Assembly (NCBI GenBank): GCA_002747035.1
Contig: PDRZ01000020.1
Span: 1-64,000, forward strand
Direction of reading: 5' to 3'
Length of the DNA: 64,000 bases
From: Rhodobacterales bacterium
GTDB taxonomy: Bacteria > Pseudomonadota > Alphaproteobacteria > Rhodobacterales > Rhodobacteraceae
Below are positions 8,801-17,833 of the stretch, one piece after another. Position 1 is the stretch's first letter. Each line of letters begins with the position of its first letter. The notes beneath the pieces are model-generated. The model ran no database searches, was not told the origin of the DNA, and saw only the letters and a program-made list of their open reading frames with translations. Position numbers and translations under genes: made by a program.

Positions 8801-11800
8801 TGTCCTGTCGCCTGAACGGGGGCTGGATGATTTTAATGCACTTGTTGAAAATTTGACTGCAACCAATTGTATGCCAACAAAAATAGGTCATTTCTGGCTG
8901 GTCACACATGGCGAGGATTTCCGCCCCGGTTCTTCCTTCTTTCACCGGGTTCAGGAGCAGGGATTCTATACGCTGATGTTCATGGCCCAGGCCATGGCCG
9001 CCGCCGATTGGCCGCCGCTGCACATCACCGCCTTCACCACGGGGGCCATGCGTGTGCGCGACGAAACACTGATCCATCCAGAGAAATCCACGATCTCCGG
9101 GCCGCTTCGGGTTATGCCCCGCGAGATGCCGGGAATGACCTGTGCCGCGTTGGATCTGGTTCTGCCGGAAACCCCGCCTGCACGCTGGGGACGCAGCCCC
9201 GCGCCCGACCTTGCCCCGCTGACAGACCGGGTGTTGGAAGAGCTGTTGGCCACGCCGTCAAACCGCGTTGCTGCGTTGCGAAACGGGCGGCGCTATGAGC
9301 AGGTTTTCAAATCCGGATCGCTTGCCGGTGACACCCCCGACGCCCGGCCCGAGTTCCGGGATGAGGGCACCTATCTGATCACTGGCGGGTTCGGGGGCAT
9401 TGGCCTGACTCTGGCCGAAGATATTGTCAAACGTCACAAGGCACGTATCGTTCTGGTTGCACGCTCCGCTCTGCCGCCGCGCGATGATTGGGCCGCGCAT
9501 AAACGCCGCTTTGGCACCCATGATCCCGTGTCCCGCCGCATCGCCGCGGTCGAGCATCTGGAGCAGTTGGGCGGTCAGGTGCTTGTGGTCGCCGCCGATG
9601 TGTCCAATGTCGAAGACATGCGCGGCGCGTTGGAAAAGGTCCAGATGCGGTTTGGCGACATTCACGGCGTGATCCACGCCGCCGGGGTGATCGCCGATGA
9701 GCCGATATTGACCAAATCGCCGATGACGGTCGAAGACGTGTTCACGCCAAAGATCCATGGCACCCAGGTGCTGGACCAGCTGTTCCCCGATGGCCGCCTC
9801 GATTTTCTCGTGCTGTTTTCGTCTTCGTCCACCGTCACCGCGCCCGCGGGTCAGGTCGATTATGTCGCGGCCAATGAGTTCCTGAACGCCTATGCCCAGT
9901 CGCGGGCCGGGGGCAAAACCCGTGTTCTGGCGTTGAACTGGGGCATCTGGGCACAAGTGGGCATGGCGGCCGAGGCGCTTGGCGTCGCCCATGACGGACC
10001 GGATCAATCGGAAATGCCGGTCGGGGAACCCCTGTTGAACACGGCCAGCTTTGATGCGGATGGCCACCGGGTGTTCAAATCCACCCTGTCCACCGCAGAT
10101 TGGGTGGTCGGAGAACACAGAACCCGGGAAAATCAGGCGCTTTTGCCCGGGACCGGGTATCTTGAGCTGGCGAGCGAGGCGTTGGCGGCCCAGGGGGAAA
10201 CCGGACCCTATGAGATTCGCGATCTCTATTTCCTGCGCCCGCTGAACGTGTCCGATCATGGACCTGTCGAGGTGCAACTGATCCTGAAACGCGACGAGGT
10301 GGGGTATGATCTCACCGTGGAAACCCTGCGGGAGCATGAGGGTCGGCAGGGGTTCGAGATGAACGCTCAGGCGACGCTGTCGTTGCTGCCGTTGCCTGCA
10401 CCGCAGCCCGTGAACCTTGACGAGATTCGTGCGCGCTGTGACATTCGTGAAACTGCCAGACCGGGGCGCAGCCTGCGCAGCCCGCAGGAGGCGCATCTCA
10501 ACTTTGGTGCCCATTGGCGGGTGCTGCGCGAAACCGCGTTGGGAAAGGGCGAGGGCCTTGCGCGGCTGGAGCTTTCTGACGCGGTTCGGGCGCAAGAGGT
10601 CCACCTGCATCCCGGTCTGATGGATATGGCCACTGGCTGGGCGATGGCGCTGATTGACGGGTATCAGGCGGACCACCTGTGGGCACCGGTTAATTTTGGG
10701 GCGCTGCGTGTCTTTGCCGCTTTGCCGGACGAGGTGATCAGCTGGGTGCGCAACGCCGGTGAAAACCGCGTGGACACCGGCATGGCCAGCTTTGACATCA
10801 CCTTGTGTGACGTGGATGGAAATGTCGTGGTCGAGGTGCGCAACTTTTCGATCCGGCGGCTTGAGGGTGGTTTTGCGGACCGCCCCCTTGCGGCGTCCGA
10901 TCTGCGTTATCCCGATGGAGAGACCAACCGGCCCCTGTCCCCGGCCGAGGAACGGTTGCGCCATAACCTGTCCCAGGGCATTCGCCCGGAAGAGGGGGCG
11001 GAGCTGTTCCGTCACGCCCTGTCATCGGGCCTGCCCCAGGTGGTGGTCAGTTCGCTTTCGCTGCCCGATCTTGTGCGTCAGGCCGCGGCCCAATCGGACC
11101 GGCCCGAGGGCGAGGAACAGAAGTTCCAGCGACCGGATCTGGACACCGAATATGTTGCGCCCGAGGGGGACATCGAAACCCGCCTTGCGGGGTTCTGGGG
11201 TGCGCTTCTTGGTGTGGAACAGGTGGGGGCGCTTGACAATTTCTTTGATCTCGGGGGGCACTCGCTGATTGCTGTGCGCCTGTTTGCGATGGTGAAAAAG
11301 GCATGGAACGTGGATTTTCCGATCTCGGTCCTGTTCGAAGCACCCACTATACGCCAATGTGCAAAATTGATTGAAAAAGAAGGTGTTAGAATGGAAAGTG
11401 AAGGTATAAATTCCGATATGGACGGCCCAAAGACGCCCGAACGCCGCTTTACGCACGTGGTGCCCATGCATGTGGGCGAAGGCGGTCCGCGCCGTCCGTT
11501 CTTCCTCTGTGCCGGAATGTTTGGCAATGTGCTGAACCTGCGCCACCTTGCCCATTTGATCGGCTCGGATCGTCCCTTTTACGGGTTACAGGCGCGTGGG
11601 CTTTATGGAGACGAAGACCCGCACCGCACGATTCCCGAAGCGGCGCGCGATTACATCAAGGAAATCAAACAGGTACAGGGTGAAGGTCCCTATATGCTGG
11701 GCGGGTTTTCCGGCGGTGGGATCATCGCCTATGAGATCGCACAACAGTTGGTGGCCGACGGGGATGAGGTGTCGATTCTGGTCATGCTGGATACGCCCCT

Positions 11801-12320
11801 GCCGGTGCGTCGCCCGCTGACCGGGCGCGACCGTGCGGTGATCCAGTGGCAGGAGCTTAAGGCGGGGGGCTTTGCCTATCCGATGAAATGGCTGCTGCGG
11901 CGGGTGGCGTGGGAATTCAGCAAACGCCGCAAGAACGGCTCGCAAGATATTGAAATATATGAAAATACCTTCCACAATTCCGAGATTGAACAGGCCTTCC
12001 TTGGGGCGGTTGCGCAGTATGCGCCGAAACCCTGGCAAGGCCCGCTGGCCCTGTTCCGCCCGCCGCTTGTGGGCAAATGGCAGGTCGCGCCAGAGCGTTG
12101 GGTCAGCAGTGAGCGCGCCTATGTGACTTCGGACAATGACTGGACCGCTCATGCGCCTTTGATCGAGGTGATCGAGGTGCCGGGGGATCACGACTCCATG
12201 GTGCTGGAACCTAATGTCCGCGTTCTGGCGGCGCGTCTGCGGCGGTTGATCGAGGATGCAGAAAACCCCGTGGCACGGGCGGCCCGCGTGGCCGCGCTTC
12301 CCACCCATGCGGCGGAGTAG
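5856..12320 (+). CDS. Type I polyketide synthase, KS-AT-KR-DH-ACP-TE
   Basis: A 2154-residue single-module PKS. The KS spans about 14-440 with active Cys186 (TACSTSL), His322 (CHGTGT) and His362 (KTNIGH). The AT spans about 535-850 with Ser635 in GHSMG and an IAAH signature around H734 that matches neither the malonyl HAFH nor the methylmalonyl YASH type. The KR spans about 1165-1370 (TGGFGGIG at 1176-1183, Tyr1336, Asn1340), with its structural half upstream. A hot-dog DH spans about 1395-1670 (His1421, LLPGTGYLE, Asp1590). The ACP has Ser1803 (DLGGHS). The TE spans about 1875-2130 with Ser1952 (GFSGG), Asp1979 and His2112. No ER is seen. KR lies before DH, the reverse of ordinary modular PKSs. 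The DH motif lacks the usual Gly and has one extra residue before the Pro. The product should be a short reduced or unsaturated acyl chain released by the TE. Identity is firm, product unknown. Confidence 0.95.
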   Translation: MADQTDSVQSGENDIAIIGMAAHLPGAGNIGEYWDNLRQGVESIRKLDENALREAGVPEAVFNRPDYVPFAAPLDRFEEFDGDFFGFSPRESAILDPQHRHFLEVAWEAFENAGHVPENVKGPIGVFAGCGMGSYFYFNICSNPEMVENTGMFLLRHTGNDKDFLSTRVSHVFDLKGPSLSLQTACSTSLVATHYAAQSLLNGECDMALAGGVTIELPQGHGYVFKENEILSPDGHCHAFDASAEGTVFGSGAGVVLLRRMADAVRDGDHIWAVIKGSAVNNDGAAKAGYLAPSVDGQAAAIAEAQAIAETPADTVDYVECHGTGTYLGDPIEVAALTEAFRETTDDTGFCRIGSVKTNIGHLDTAAGVASLIKTSLALHHRQMPPSLNFNTPNPTIDFEHSPFRVNDSLRDWQSHKGPRRAGVNSLGVGGTNAHAVLEEAPARAASGACDWPFLPLVVSGRSRAALNANAAALAAHLRAHPEQPLADVAFTLKDGRKGFEKRKVIVAETHEQAAELLENDNPRRVFTHSVVGDDPEYVFMFPGGGAQYAGMARDLYETEPVFAEWMDRGLEVLQPRLDYDLRALWLPEAGAEEAANAALQRPSVQLPLIMITEYALAQLWISWGVKPDILVGHSMGENTAACLAGVMRFEDCIGLVHLRGQLFDTVPAGGMLSVSLDAGDLRGELGADLDLASVNAPGLSVATGPRAALDALQQRLEARDIDCQRVQIDIAAHSRMLDPILARFGDYLRAMTLNAPQIPLLSNRTGAPITDEQATDPDYWVAHLRNTVRFADCVSTLAERPERIYIEMGPGKALSSLAPLNPDVSRDQVISALRHPQDDIADDEYFIAQLARIWAMGGDFDWHQIWGEARRNRVPLPTYQFQKKPYFIAPGSVREDPVPTHLIRQPDLADWGYVPAWKPMAADCDVDVTGDLSEAAPESWLLFEDEAGLGRATAARLRAAGHQVTTVRPGDAFGRDGKHGFVLSPERGLDDFNALVENLTATNCMPTKIGHFWLVTHGEDFRPGSSFFHRVQEQGFYTLMFMAQAMAAADWPPLHITAFTTGAMRVRDETLIHPEKSTISGPLRVMPREMPGMTCAALDLVLPETPPARWGRSPAPDLAPLTDRVLEELLATPSNRVAALRNGRRYEQVFKSGSLAGDTPDARPEFRDEGTYLITGGFGGIGLTLAEDIVKRHKARIVLVARSALPPRDDWAAHKRRFGTHDPVSRRIAAVEHLEQLGGQVLVVAADVSNVEDMRGALEKVQMRFGDIHGVIHAAGVIADEPILTKSPMTVEDVFTPKIHGTQVLDQLFPDGRLDFLVLFSSSSTVTAPAGQVDYVAANEFLNAYAQSRAGGKTRVLALNWGIWAQVGMAAEALGVAHDGPDQSEMPVGEPLLNTASFDADGHRVFKSTLSTADWVVGEHRTRENQALLPGTGYLELASEALAAQGETGPYEIRDLYFLRPLNVSDHGPVEVQLILKRDEVGYDLTVETLREHEGRQGFEMNAQATLSLLPLPAPQPVNLDEIRARCDIRETARPGRSLRSPQEAHLNFGAHWRVLRETALGKGEGLARLELSDAVRAQEVHLHPGLMDMATGWAMALIDGYQADHLWAPVNFGALRVFAALPDEVISWVRNAGENRVDTGMASFDITLCDVDGNVVVEVRNFSIRRLEGGFADRPLAASDLRYPDGETNRPLSPAEERLRHNLSQGIRPEEGAELFRHALSSGLPQVVVSSLSLPDLVRQAAAQSDRPEGEEQKFQRPDLDTEYVAPEGDIETRLAGFWGALLGVEQVGALDNFFDLGGHSLIAVRLFAMVKKAWNVDFPISVLFEAPTIRQCAKLIEKEGVRMESEGINSDMDGPKTPERRFTHVVPMHVGEGGPRRPFFLCAGMFGNVLNLRHLAHLIGSDRPFYGLQARGLYGDEDPHRTIPEAARDYIKEIKQVQGEGPYMLGGFSGGGIIAYEIAQQLVADGDEVSILVMLDTPLPVRRPLTGRDRAVIQWQELKAGGFAYPMKWLLRRVAWEFSKRRKNGSQDIEIYENTFHNSEIEQAFLGAVAQYAPKPWQGPLALFRPPLVGKWQVAPERWVSSERAYVTSDNDWTAHAPLIEVIEVPGDHDSMVLEPNVRVLAARLRRLIEDAENPVARAARVAALPTHAAE

Positions 12321-12323
12321 GTG

Positions 12324-13331
12324 ATGACGGAACCGACCCTTCTTACCGTTCTCTTGAACTATCGCACGCCCGACATGACCCTTCAGGCGGCGGCGGCGGC
12401 CCTGCGTGAACTTGACGGTTTGAATGCCGAGCTGGTGATCGTGGATAACGATAGCCAGGACGGGTCGTTCGAAAAGCTCGCTTCGGGTGTGGCCGCGGCG
12501 GGGTGGGATGTGCGGGTCCTGCAGTCCGGTCACAATGGCGGGTTCGGCGCGGGCAATAATTTCGGTATACGCGCCGGGTTGTCCGATGGCTCCGCGCCCG
12601 ATTTGTATTACATCCTGAATTCCGACGCGTTCCCCGATGCCGGGTCGATCCGGCACCTGCGCGATTATCTTTTGGCGAATCCCAAGGTTGGGTTTGCGGG
12701 CAGCTATATCCATGGGCCGGAACAGGACACCCATGTGACCGCCTTCCGCTTTCCTTCGGTGGCCTCGGAATTCGAGGGTGCGATCCGCTTTGGCCCCGTG
12801 ACCCGGTTGCTGTCCGATCACGTGGTGCCGTTGCCGGTCCCGACCCAAAGTGGGGCGGTGGACTGGCTGGCCGGGGCCAGCCTGATGATGCGGGCCCGGG
12901 TGTTGGAGCAGATCGGGCTGTTTGATGAAGCCTTCTTTCTCTATTACGAGGAAACCGACCTGTGCCGCCGCGCCGCGCGTGCCGGATGGCCCACCCATTA
13001 CGTGGTGGAAAGCCGCGTCACCCATATTGGATCGGTCAGCACCGGAATGAAGGAATGGGACCGCGTGCCGGGTTATTGGTTTGACAGCCGCTGGCACTAT
13101 TTCACCAAGAACCACGGTTCGGTCTATGCCGTTCTGGCCACCATATCCCATGCGTTGGGCGGGGTTTTCTACCGCCTGCGCCGATTGGTTCAGCGGGAAA
13201 AACCCGCCGATCCTCCCCATTTTCTGCGCCATTTGTTGGTGCATGATCTGACGGCTTTGGTCCGGGGCAACCCCCGGAGTCAGCGCCAGGACACTGCGCC
13301 CCCTGCCTCCGTTATCCGTGAAGGAGAGTAA
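12324..13331 (+). CDS. Glycosyltransferase family 2 (rhamnosyltransferase-like)
   Basis: About 335 residues. The N-terminal GT-A half has VIVDNDSQDGS, the NGGFGAGNN motif and the LNSDAFP metal-site region. Further on come DWLAGASLMMR and YYEETDLCRRA, as in WcaA/RfbF-like rhamnosyl and related transferases. ATG 12324 has GGAG six bases upstream. A GTG at 12321 directly after the PKS stop is an alternative. It lies between the PKS and NRPS genes with gaps of 2-3 bases, so all three are surely co-transcribed. This makes it a candidate for glycosylating the polyketide/peptide product or for building the sugar chain that carries it. Which of these is correct is inference. Confidence 0.88.
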   Translation: MTEPTLLTVLLNYRTPDMTLQAAAAALRELDGLNAELVIVDNDSQDGSFEKLASGVAAAGWDVRVLQSGHNGGFGAGNNFGIRAGLSDGSAPDLYYILNSDAFPDAGSIRHLRDYLLANPKVGFAGSYIHGPEQDTHVTAFRFPSVASEFEGAIRFGPVTRLLSDHVVPLPVPTQSGAVDWLAGASLMMRARVLEQIGLFDEAFFLYYEETDLCRRAARAGWPTHYVVESRVTHIGSVSTGMKEWDRVPGYWFDSRWHYFTKNHGSVYAVLATISHALGGVFYRLRRLVQREKPADPPHFLRHLLVHDLTALVRGNPRSQRQDTAPPASVIREGE

Positions 13332-13333
13332 TC

Positions 13334-16300
13334 ATGTCTGCTCAAACACATGTTATCATCGGCAATGAAAGCCTTGCGGTGCAATGCGCCGAAAAGATTC
13401 TGGCGCGGGGCGATGGGATTGCCGCCTTTGTGACGCGCAACCCCGATCTTGGCCAATGGGCCGCCGCGCGCGGTCTGACTGTTCTGGCCCCCAGTGCGGA
13501 ACTGGCGATTCAACTGGCGGCGATGCCTCATGACTGGCTGTTGTCGATTGCCAATCTGGATATGTTGCCGGCGGCGGTGCTGGACCTGCCTCGCCGTGGG
13601 GCGGTGAATTTCCACGATGGGCCGTTGCCGCGCTATGCGGGGTTGAACGCGCCGGTCTGGGCGATAATTGCGGGCGAGGCGACCCATGGCATCACCTGGC
13701 ATATGATGGAGGCCGGGGCCGACACGGGTGCGATTATCGAACAGGTGATGTTTGACATTTCGGATACGGATACGGCGCTGACCCTGAACACCAAGGCCTA
13801 TGAGGCCGCGATCGGGTCGTTTGAGGCGCTCCTGGACAAGCTGGCGCTGGACCCGGTGCCGGTGGTGGCACAGGATCCTTCCCAACGCAGCTATTTCGCC
13901 CGGGATGCGCGCCCCGAGGCGGCGGCGCGGCTGGATTTTGCCCAATCGGGTGAGGCGCTGGTGCGGATGGTGCGGGCGCTGGATCATGGCACCTATTGGA
14001 ACCCGCTGGCGGTGCCCAAGGTCGAACTGGCCGGGGCGGTGTTTGCGGTTGGCGCGGTTGCGCCTGGCGCGGCTGCCGAAGGCGCGCCGGGGACGGTGCT
14101 TGCGGTTGAGGGCGGAGAGATCACCGTGGCCACCGCAACCTGGCCCGTGGTTCTGAGCGGCCTGACGGATCTGACTGGCAAGGAGGTGACCCCAGGGGTT
14201 GCGGTTGGGGATGTCCTGCCGATGTTGTCGCGTCACGAGGCCGAGGTTTTGAGCGCGGCGATGGCGCTGGCGGCGAAGGGGGATGCCCTGTGGCGCGCGC
14301 GCCTGTCGGAGCTGGCCCCGGCGGCGCTGACGCTTGACGGGGACGGGACGGAGCAGCGCGTGGCGCTTGACCTGCCCGCGGGCGCGCCGGTGGTCGAACG
14401 CGCGCTGGCTTTGGTTGCGGCGCTTTCGGAACATGGGGTTGCGGACTTGGCCTATGCGTCGCCCAACCTGCCGGACGCGCCGGGATATGCCAGCGGCTGG
14501 GTGCCGGTGCGTGGCGTGGAAGATATTGAAAAGGCCGAAAAAGCGCCTTGTTTTGCGTTGGATATTGCCTTGCGGGATCGCGCCATGGGCGGGGTGACGC
14601 AGCCGTTGATCGGGATCAGCGCGGCGGATCGCCCGGTGCCGGGCTGTGCGCTGACCATCACACCCGGGGCGCTTTATTCTGATGGGCGTGTCGGGGCCGG
14701 GCAGTTGATGCTCTGGGCTGCGCGTCTGGCCCATGTCTGTGGCCAGCCGGAATTCGATGCGGGTGATCTGATGCCTGTTTCGGAACGCGATTTGGTGGTG
14801 AGCACGTGGAACAACACGTCCGTCGATTACCCGCGTGAGGCCACGGTGCATGGCTTGTTCGAGGCGCAGGCGGCCAAAACCCCCGATGCGGTTGCTCTTG
14901 TGTTCGAAGGGGAGGTTCTGACCTATGCCGCGCTTAATGCACGCGCCAACCAGGTGGCGCATGTGCTGGCCGGGGACGGGGTGAAACCCGGAACGCTGGT
15001 TGGGCTGGCCGCGCCGCGGTCGGTGGAGTTGCTGGTGGGGGCGCTTGGCATTCTCAAGGCGGGCGGGGCCTATGTGCCGCTTGATCCAAACTACCCGGCC
15101 GACCGTATTGCGCTTTATGTGGAAGACAGCGGTGCGCCGGTGATTGTGACAACCGCCGCCATCGCGCCCGCTCTTCCGCCCTCACAGGCGGCCTCGCTTG
15201 TGTTGGATCGCGATCCGCGCATCGCCGCCGCGTCCGAACACAACCCGGAGAGCGGGGCCGGGGCCGATGATCTGGCCTATCTGATCTATACATCCGGCTC
15301 CACCGGCAAGCCCAAGGGCGTGATGGTGGAACATCGCAACGTGTCGAACTTCTTTACCGGCATGGATGCGCGGATCGCGCATTCCGACGGCTCTGTCTGG
15401 CTTGCGGTGACTTCGCTGAGCTTTGACATTTCCGTTCTGGAGCTGTTCTGGACCCTGTCCCGTGGCTTCAAGCTTGTCCTTTCGGGCGATGAATCGCGCA
15501 CATTGGTCAGCGACGGGCGCATTTCCATGACCGATAAGGGGATGGATTTCGGCCTGTTCTACTGGGGTAATGACGATGGTCCCGGCAAACGCAAATACCG
15601 CATGTTGCTGGAGGGGGCCAAATTCGCCGACACGCATGGGTTTTCGGCGATCTGGACGCCCGAGCGTCATTTCGCGGCCTTTGGCGGCCCCTATCCCAAC
15701 CCCGCCGTGACCGGGGCGGCGGTGGCGGCGGTGACCCAGAATATCTCGGTGCGTTCCGGGTCCTGTGTCGCCCCCTTGCACCATCCTCTGCGGGTGGCCG
15801 AAGAATGGGCCGTGATCGACAATCTGACCGAAGGGCGCGCCGGGCTTGGGATCGCCAGCGGCTGGCAGCCCGACGATTTCGTCCTGCGCCCCGAAAACGC
15901 GCCGCCAAACAACAAGGAGGCGATGTTTGACACGATCGAAAAGCTGCGCGCCCTGTGGCGCGGCGAAACGGTGGAATTCCCCAATGGCAATGGCAAGGAC
16001 TGCGCCGTTCTGACCCAACCCCGCCCGGTTTCCAGGGAATTGCCGATCTGGCTGACCATTGCCGGCAATCCCCAGACCTGGAAAGAGGCGGGCGAGATTG
16101 GTGCCAATGTGCTGACCCACCTGCTTGGCCAATCCATCGAAGAGGTAGCGGGCAAGATTGAAATCTATCATCAGGCGCTGCGTGACAACGGCCACAACCC
16201 GGATGATTTCAACGTCACCCTGATGCTACACACTTATGTCGCCGAGACCCGCGAACAGGCCCGCGAAGTGGCGCGGGGTCCGATGAAGGACTACCTCTCT

Positions 16301-17833
16301 GCCGCGGCCGCGCTGATCAAGCAATATGCCTGGACCTTCCCCGCCTTTAAACGGCCCAAGGGCGTGGATAACCCGTTCGAACTGGATCTGGAGGTGCTGA
16401 CCGAAGAGGACATGGAAGGCATTCTTGAATTCGCCTTCCTTCGCTATTTCGAGGACTCCGGGCTGTTTGGCACGGTCGAAGACTGTCTGGACCGGGTGGA
16501 GCAGCTGAAACGCATCGGGGTTACCGAAATCGGCTGTCTGATCGACTATGGTATTGATCCTGAACTGGTTCTGGAGGGGCTTAAGCCACTGGCCGAAGTA
16601 CATAAACGCGCCAATATGGGCGCGCAGGTGGCCGGGGATGACTTCTCTATCGCCGCCCAGATCGTGCGCCATGGCGTGACCCACCTGCAATGCACGCCCA
16701 GCCTGGCGCGCATGATCACCATGAACGAAGAATCGCGCATGGCTTTGGGGCGGGTGAAACACCTGATGATCGGGGGCGAGGCGCTGCCCGGCAATCTGGT
16801 GAAAGAGTTCAACGGCCTTACCGACGCGACCATCGAAAACATGTATGGGCCCACGGAAACCACGATCTGGTCCACAACCGAAACCGCCCGGGCGGGGGAA
16901 GGGGTGGTGAATATCGGCACCCCCATCGCCAATACCCAGGTGTATGTGTTGGACGAGAGCGGCGCGCCGGTGCCTGTGGGCGTGCCGGGCGAGCTGTTCA
17001 TTGGGGGCGAAGGCGTTACCCGGGGCTATTGGCAACGGCCCGACCTGACCGCCGAACGGTTTCTGGACAACCCGTTCCATGCCGGGCGCATGTATCGCAC
17101 CGGCGACCTTGTGCGCTGGCGTGGGGATGGCAAGCTTGATTTCCTTGGCCGGGCGGATCACCAGGTGAAATTGCGTGGCTACCGGATTGAGCTGGGCGAA
17201 ATCGAAACCCGTCTGCACGATCTGCCGGGGGTGGAACAGGCGGTTGTCATGGCGCGCGAAGACACGCCCGGCGATCTGCGCCTTGTTGCGTATTTGCGCG
17301 GGCAGGGGCCGGATGAGGCCGCAATGCGCGCCGCGCTGGTGCGTGATCTGCCCGATTTCATGGTGCCCGCCCATTTTGTGACGGTGACCGACTTCCCCCT
17401 GACCCCGAACAAGAAAGTGGATCGCAAGGCGCTGCCTGCACCTTCGCTGGTTCCGGCTCGGGCACAGGTCAGCGAACAGAAGCTGCATGAAAAGGGCAGT
17501 GTCGAGGCGCATATCTCCTCGGTCTGGACCCATGTGCTTGGGGTGGATCGGATCGGGGCGCGTGACAGCTTCTTTGACCTTGGCGGGCATTCGTTGCTGG
17601 CGGTGCAGGCCCATCGCGAAATCCGTGCGCTGTGCGACGTACCGCGTCTGGCGATCACCGACATCTTCCGCTTTCCCACCCTGGGCGGGTTGGCGGACCG
17701 GATCCGCGACCTGTCGCAGGGTGGGGCTGCGCCGAAACCGTCCGAAGCCGCACAGGAGGCGGTTCAGGCGCGCGACGACGCCATGTCCCGGCGGCGCGAG
17801 ATGCGGGCGAAACGGCGGATGGCGCGGACCTGA
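13334..17833 (+). CDS. NRPS: formyltransferase - degenerate C - A with embedded luciferase-like monooxygenase - PCP
   Basis: A 1499-residue protein. Residues 1-300 resemble formyl-THF-dependent formyltransferases (VNFHDGPLPRYAG at 91-103, GADTGAII), as in Met-tRNA formyltransferase and the LgrA start module. Residues about 310-490 align only loosely with the end of a condensation domain and have no HHxxxDG. The A domain spans about 495-1370, with A3 YTSGSTGKPKG at 652-662, A4 SFDIS at 696-700, A5 MYGPTETTIW at 1170-1179, YRTGD at 1254-1258 and NKKVDRKAL at 1359-1367. A flavin luciferase-like monooxygenase (about 733-1092; IWTPERHF, PLHHPLRVAEEW) sits between A4 and A5. The PCP has Ser1420 (DLGGHS). 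There is no TE. The code read by aligning to GrsA is D-I-L-Q-M-G-M-I-W-K, close to known glycine codes. Likely role: load glycine, formylate it and/or oxidise it on the carrier protein. Confidence 0.93.
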   Translation: MSAQTHVIIGNESLAVQCAEKILARGDGIAAFVTRNPDLGQWAAARGLTVLAPSAELAIQLAAMPHDWLLSIANLDMLPAAVLDLPRRGAVNFHDGPLPRYAGLNAPVWAIIAGEATHGITWHMMEAGADTGAIIEQVMFDISDTDTALTLNTKAYEAAIGSFEALLDKLALDPVPVVAQDPSQRSYFARDARPEAAARLDFAQSGEALVRMVRALDHGTYWNPLAVPKVELAGAVFAVGAVAPGAAAEGAPGTVLAVEGGEITVATATWPVVLSGLTDLTGKEVTPGVAVGDVLPMLSRHEAEVLSAAMALAAKGDALWRARLSELAPAALTLDGDGTEQRVALDLPAGAPVVERALALVAALSEHGVADLAYASPNLPDAPGYASGWVPVRGVEDIEKAEKAPCFALDIALRDRAMGGVTQPLIGISAADRPVPGCALTITPGALYSDGRVGAGQLMLWAARLAHVCGQPEFDAGDLMPVSERDLVVSTWNNTSVDYPREATVHGLFEAQAAKTPDAVALVFEGEVLTYAALNARANQVAHVLAGDGVKPGTLVGLAAPRSVELLVGALGILKAGGAYVPLDPNYPADRIALYVEDSGAPVIVTTAAIAPALPPSQAASLVLDRDPRIAAASEHNPESGAGADDLAYLIYTSGSTGKPKGVMVEHRNVSNFFTGMDARIAHSDGSVWLAVTSLSFDISVLELFWTLSRGFKLVLSGDESRTLVSDGRISMTDKGMDFGLFYWGNDDGPGKRKYRMLLEGAKFADTHGFSAIWTPERHFAAFGGPYPNPAVTGAAVAAVTQNISVRSGSCVAPLHHPLRVAEEWAVIDNLTEGRAGLGIASGWQPDDFVLRPENAPPNNKEAMFDTIEKLRALWRGETVEFPNGNGKDCAVLTQPRPVSRELPIWLTIAGNPQTWKEAGEIGANVLTHLLGQSIEEVAGKIEIYHQALRDNGHNPDDFNVTLMLHTYVAETREQAREVARGPMKDYLSAAAALIKQYAWTFPAFKRPKGVDNPFELDLEVLTEEDMEGILEFAFLRYFEDSGLFGTVEDCLDRVEQLKRIGVTEIGCLIDYGIDPELVLEGLKPLAEVHKRANMGAQVAGDDFSIAAQIVRHGVTHLQCTPSLARMITMNEESRMALGRVKHLMIGGEALPGNLVKEFNGLTDATIENMYGPTETTIWSTTETARAGEGVVNIGTPIANTQVYVLDESGAPVPVGVPGELFIGGEGVTRGYWQRPDLTAERFLDNPFHAGRMYRTGDLVRWRGDGKLDFLGRADHQVKLRGYRIELGEIETRLHDLPGVEQAVVMAREDTPGDLRLVAYLRGQGPDEAAMRAALVRDLPDFMVPAHFVTVTDFPLTPNKKVDRKALPAPSLVPARAQVSEQKLHEKGSVEAHISSVWTHVLGVDRIGARDSFFDLGGHSLLAVQAHREIRALCDVPRLAITDIFRFPTLGGLADRIRDLSQGGAAPKPSEAAQEAVQARDDAMSRRREMRAKRRMART

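Noticed and set aside
9258-11015. Long minus-strand open frame of about 585 codons across the PKS
   Set aside because: It lies wholly inside a PKS gene with clear KR and DH motifs on the other strand. Long antisense frames are common in high-GC DNA, and its translation is His/Gln/Arg-rich without motifs. The same applies to 4224-5681, 7614-9077, 11586-13244, 16226-18031, 36582-38510 and 40019-41866.
13334-14233. Stand-alone Met-tRNA formyltransferase
   Set aside because: The frame runs on without break into the A domain and PCP. It is a fused domain, not fmt.
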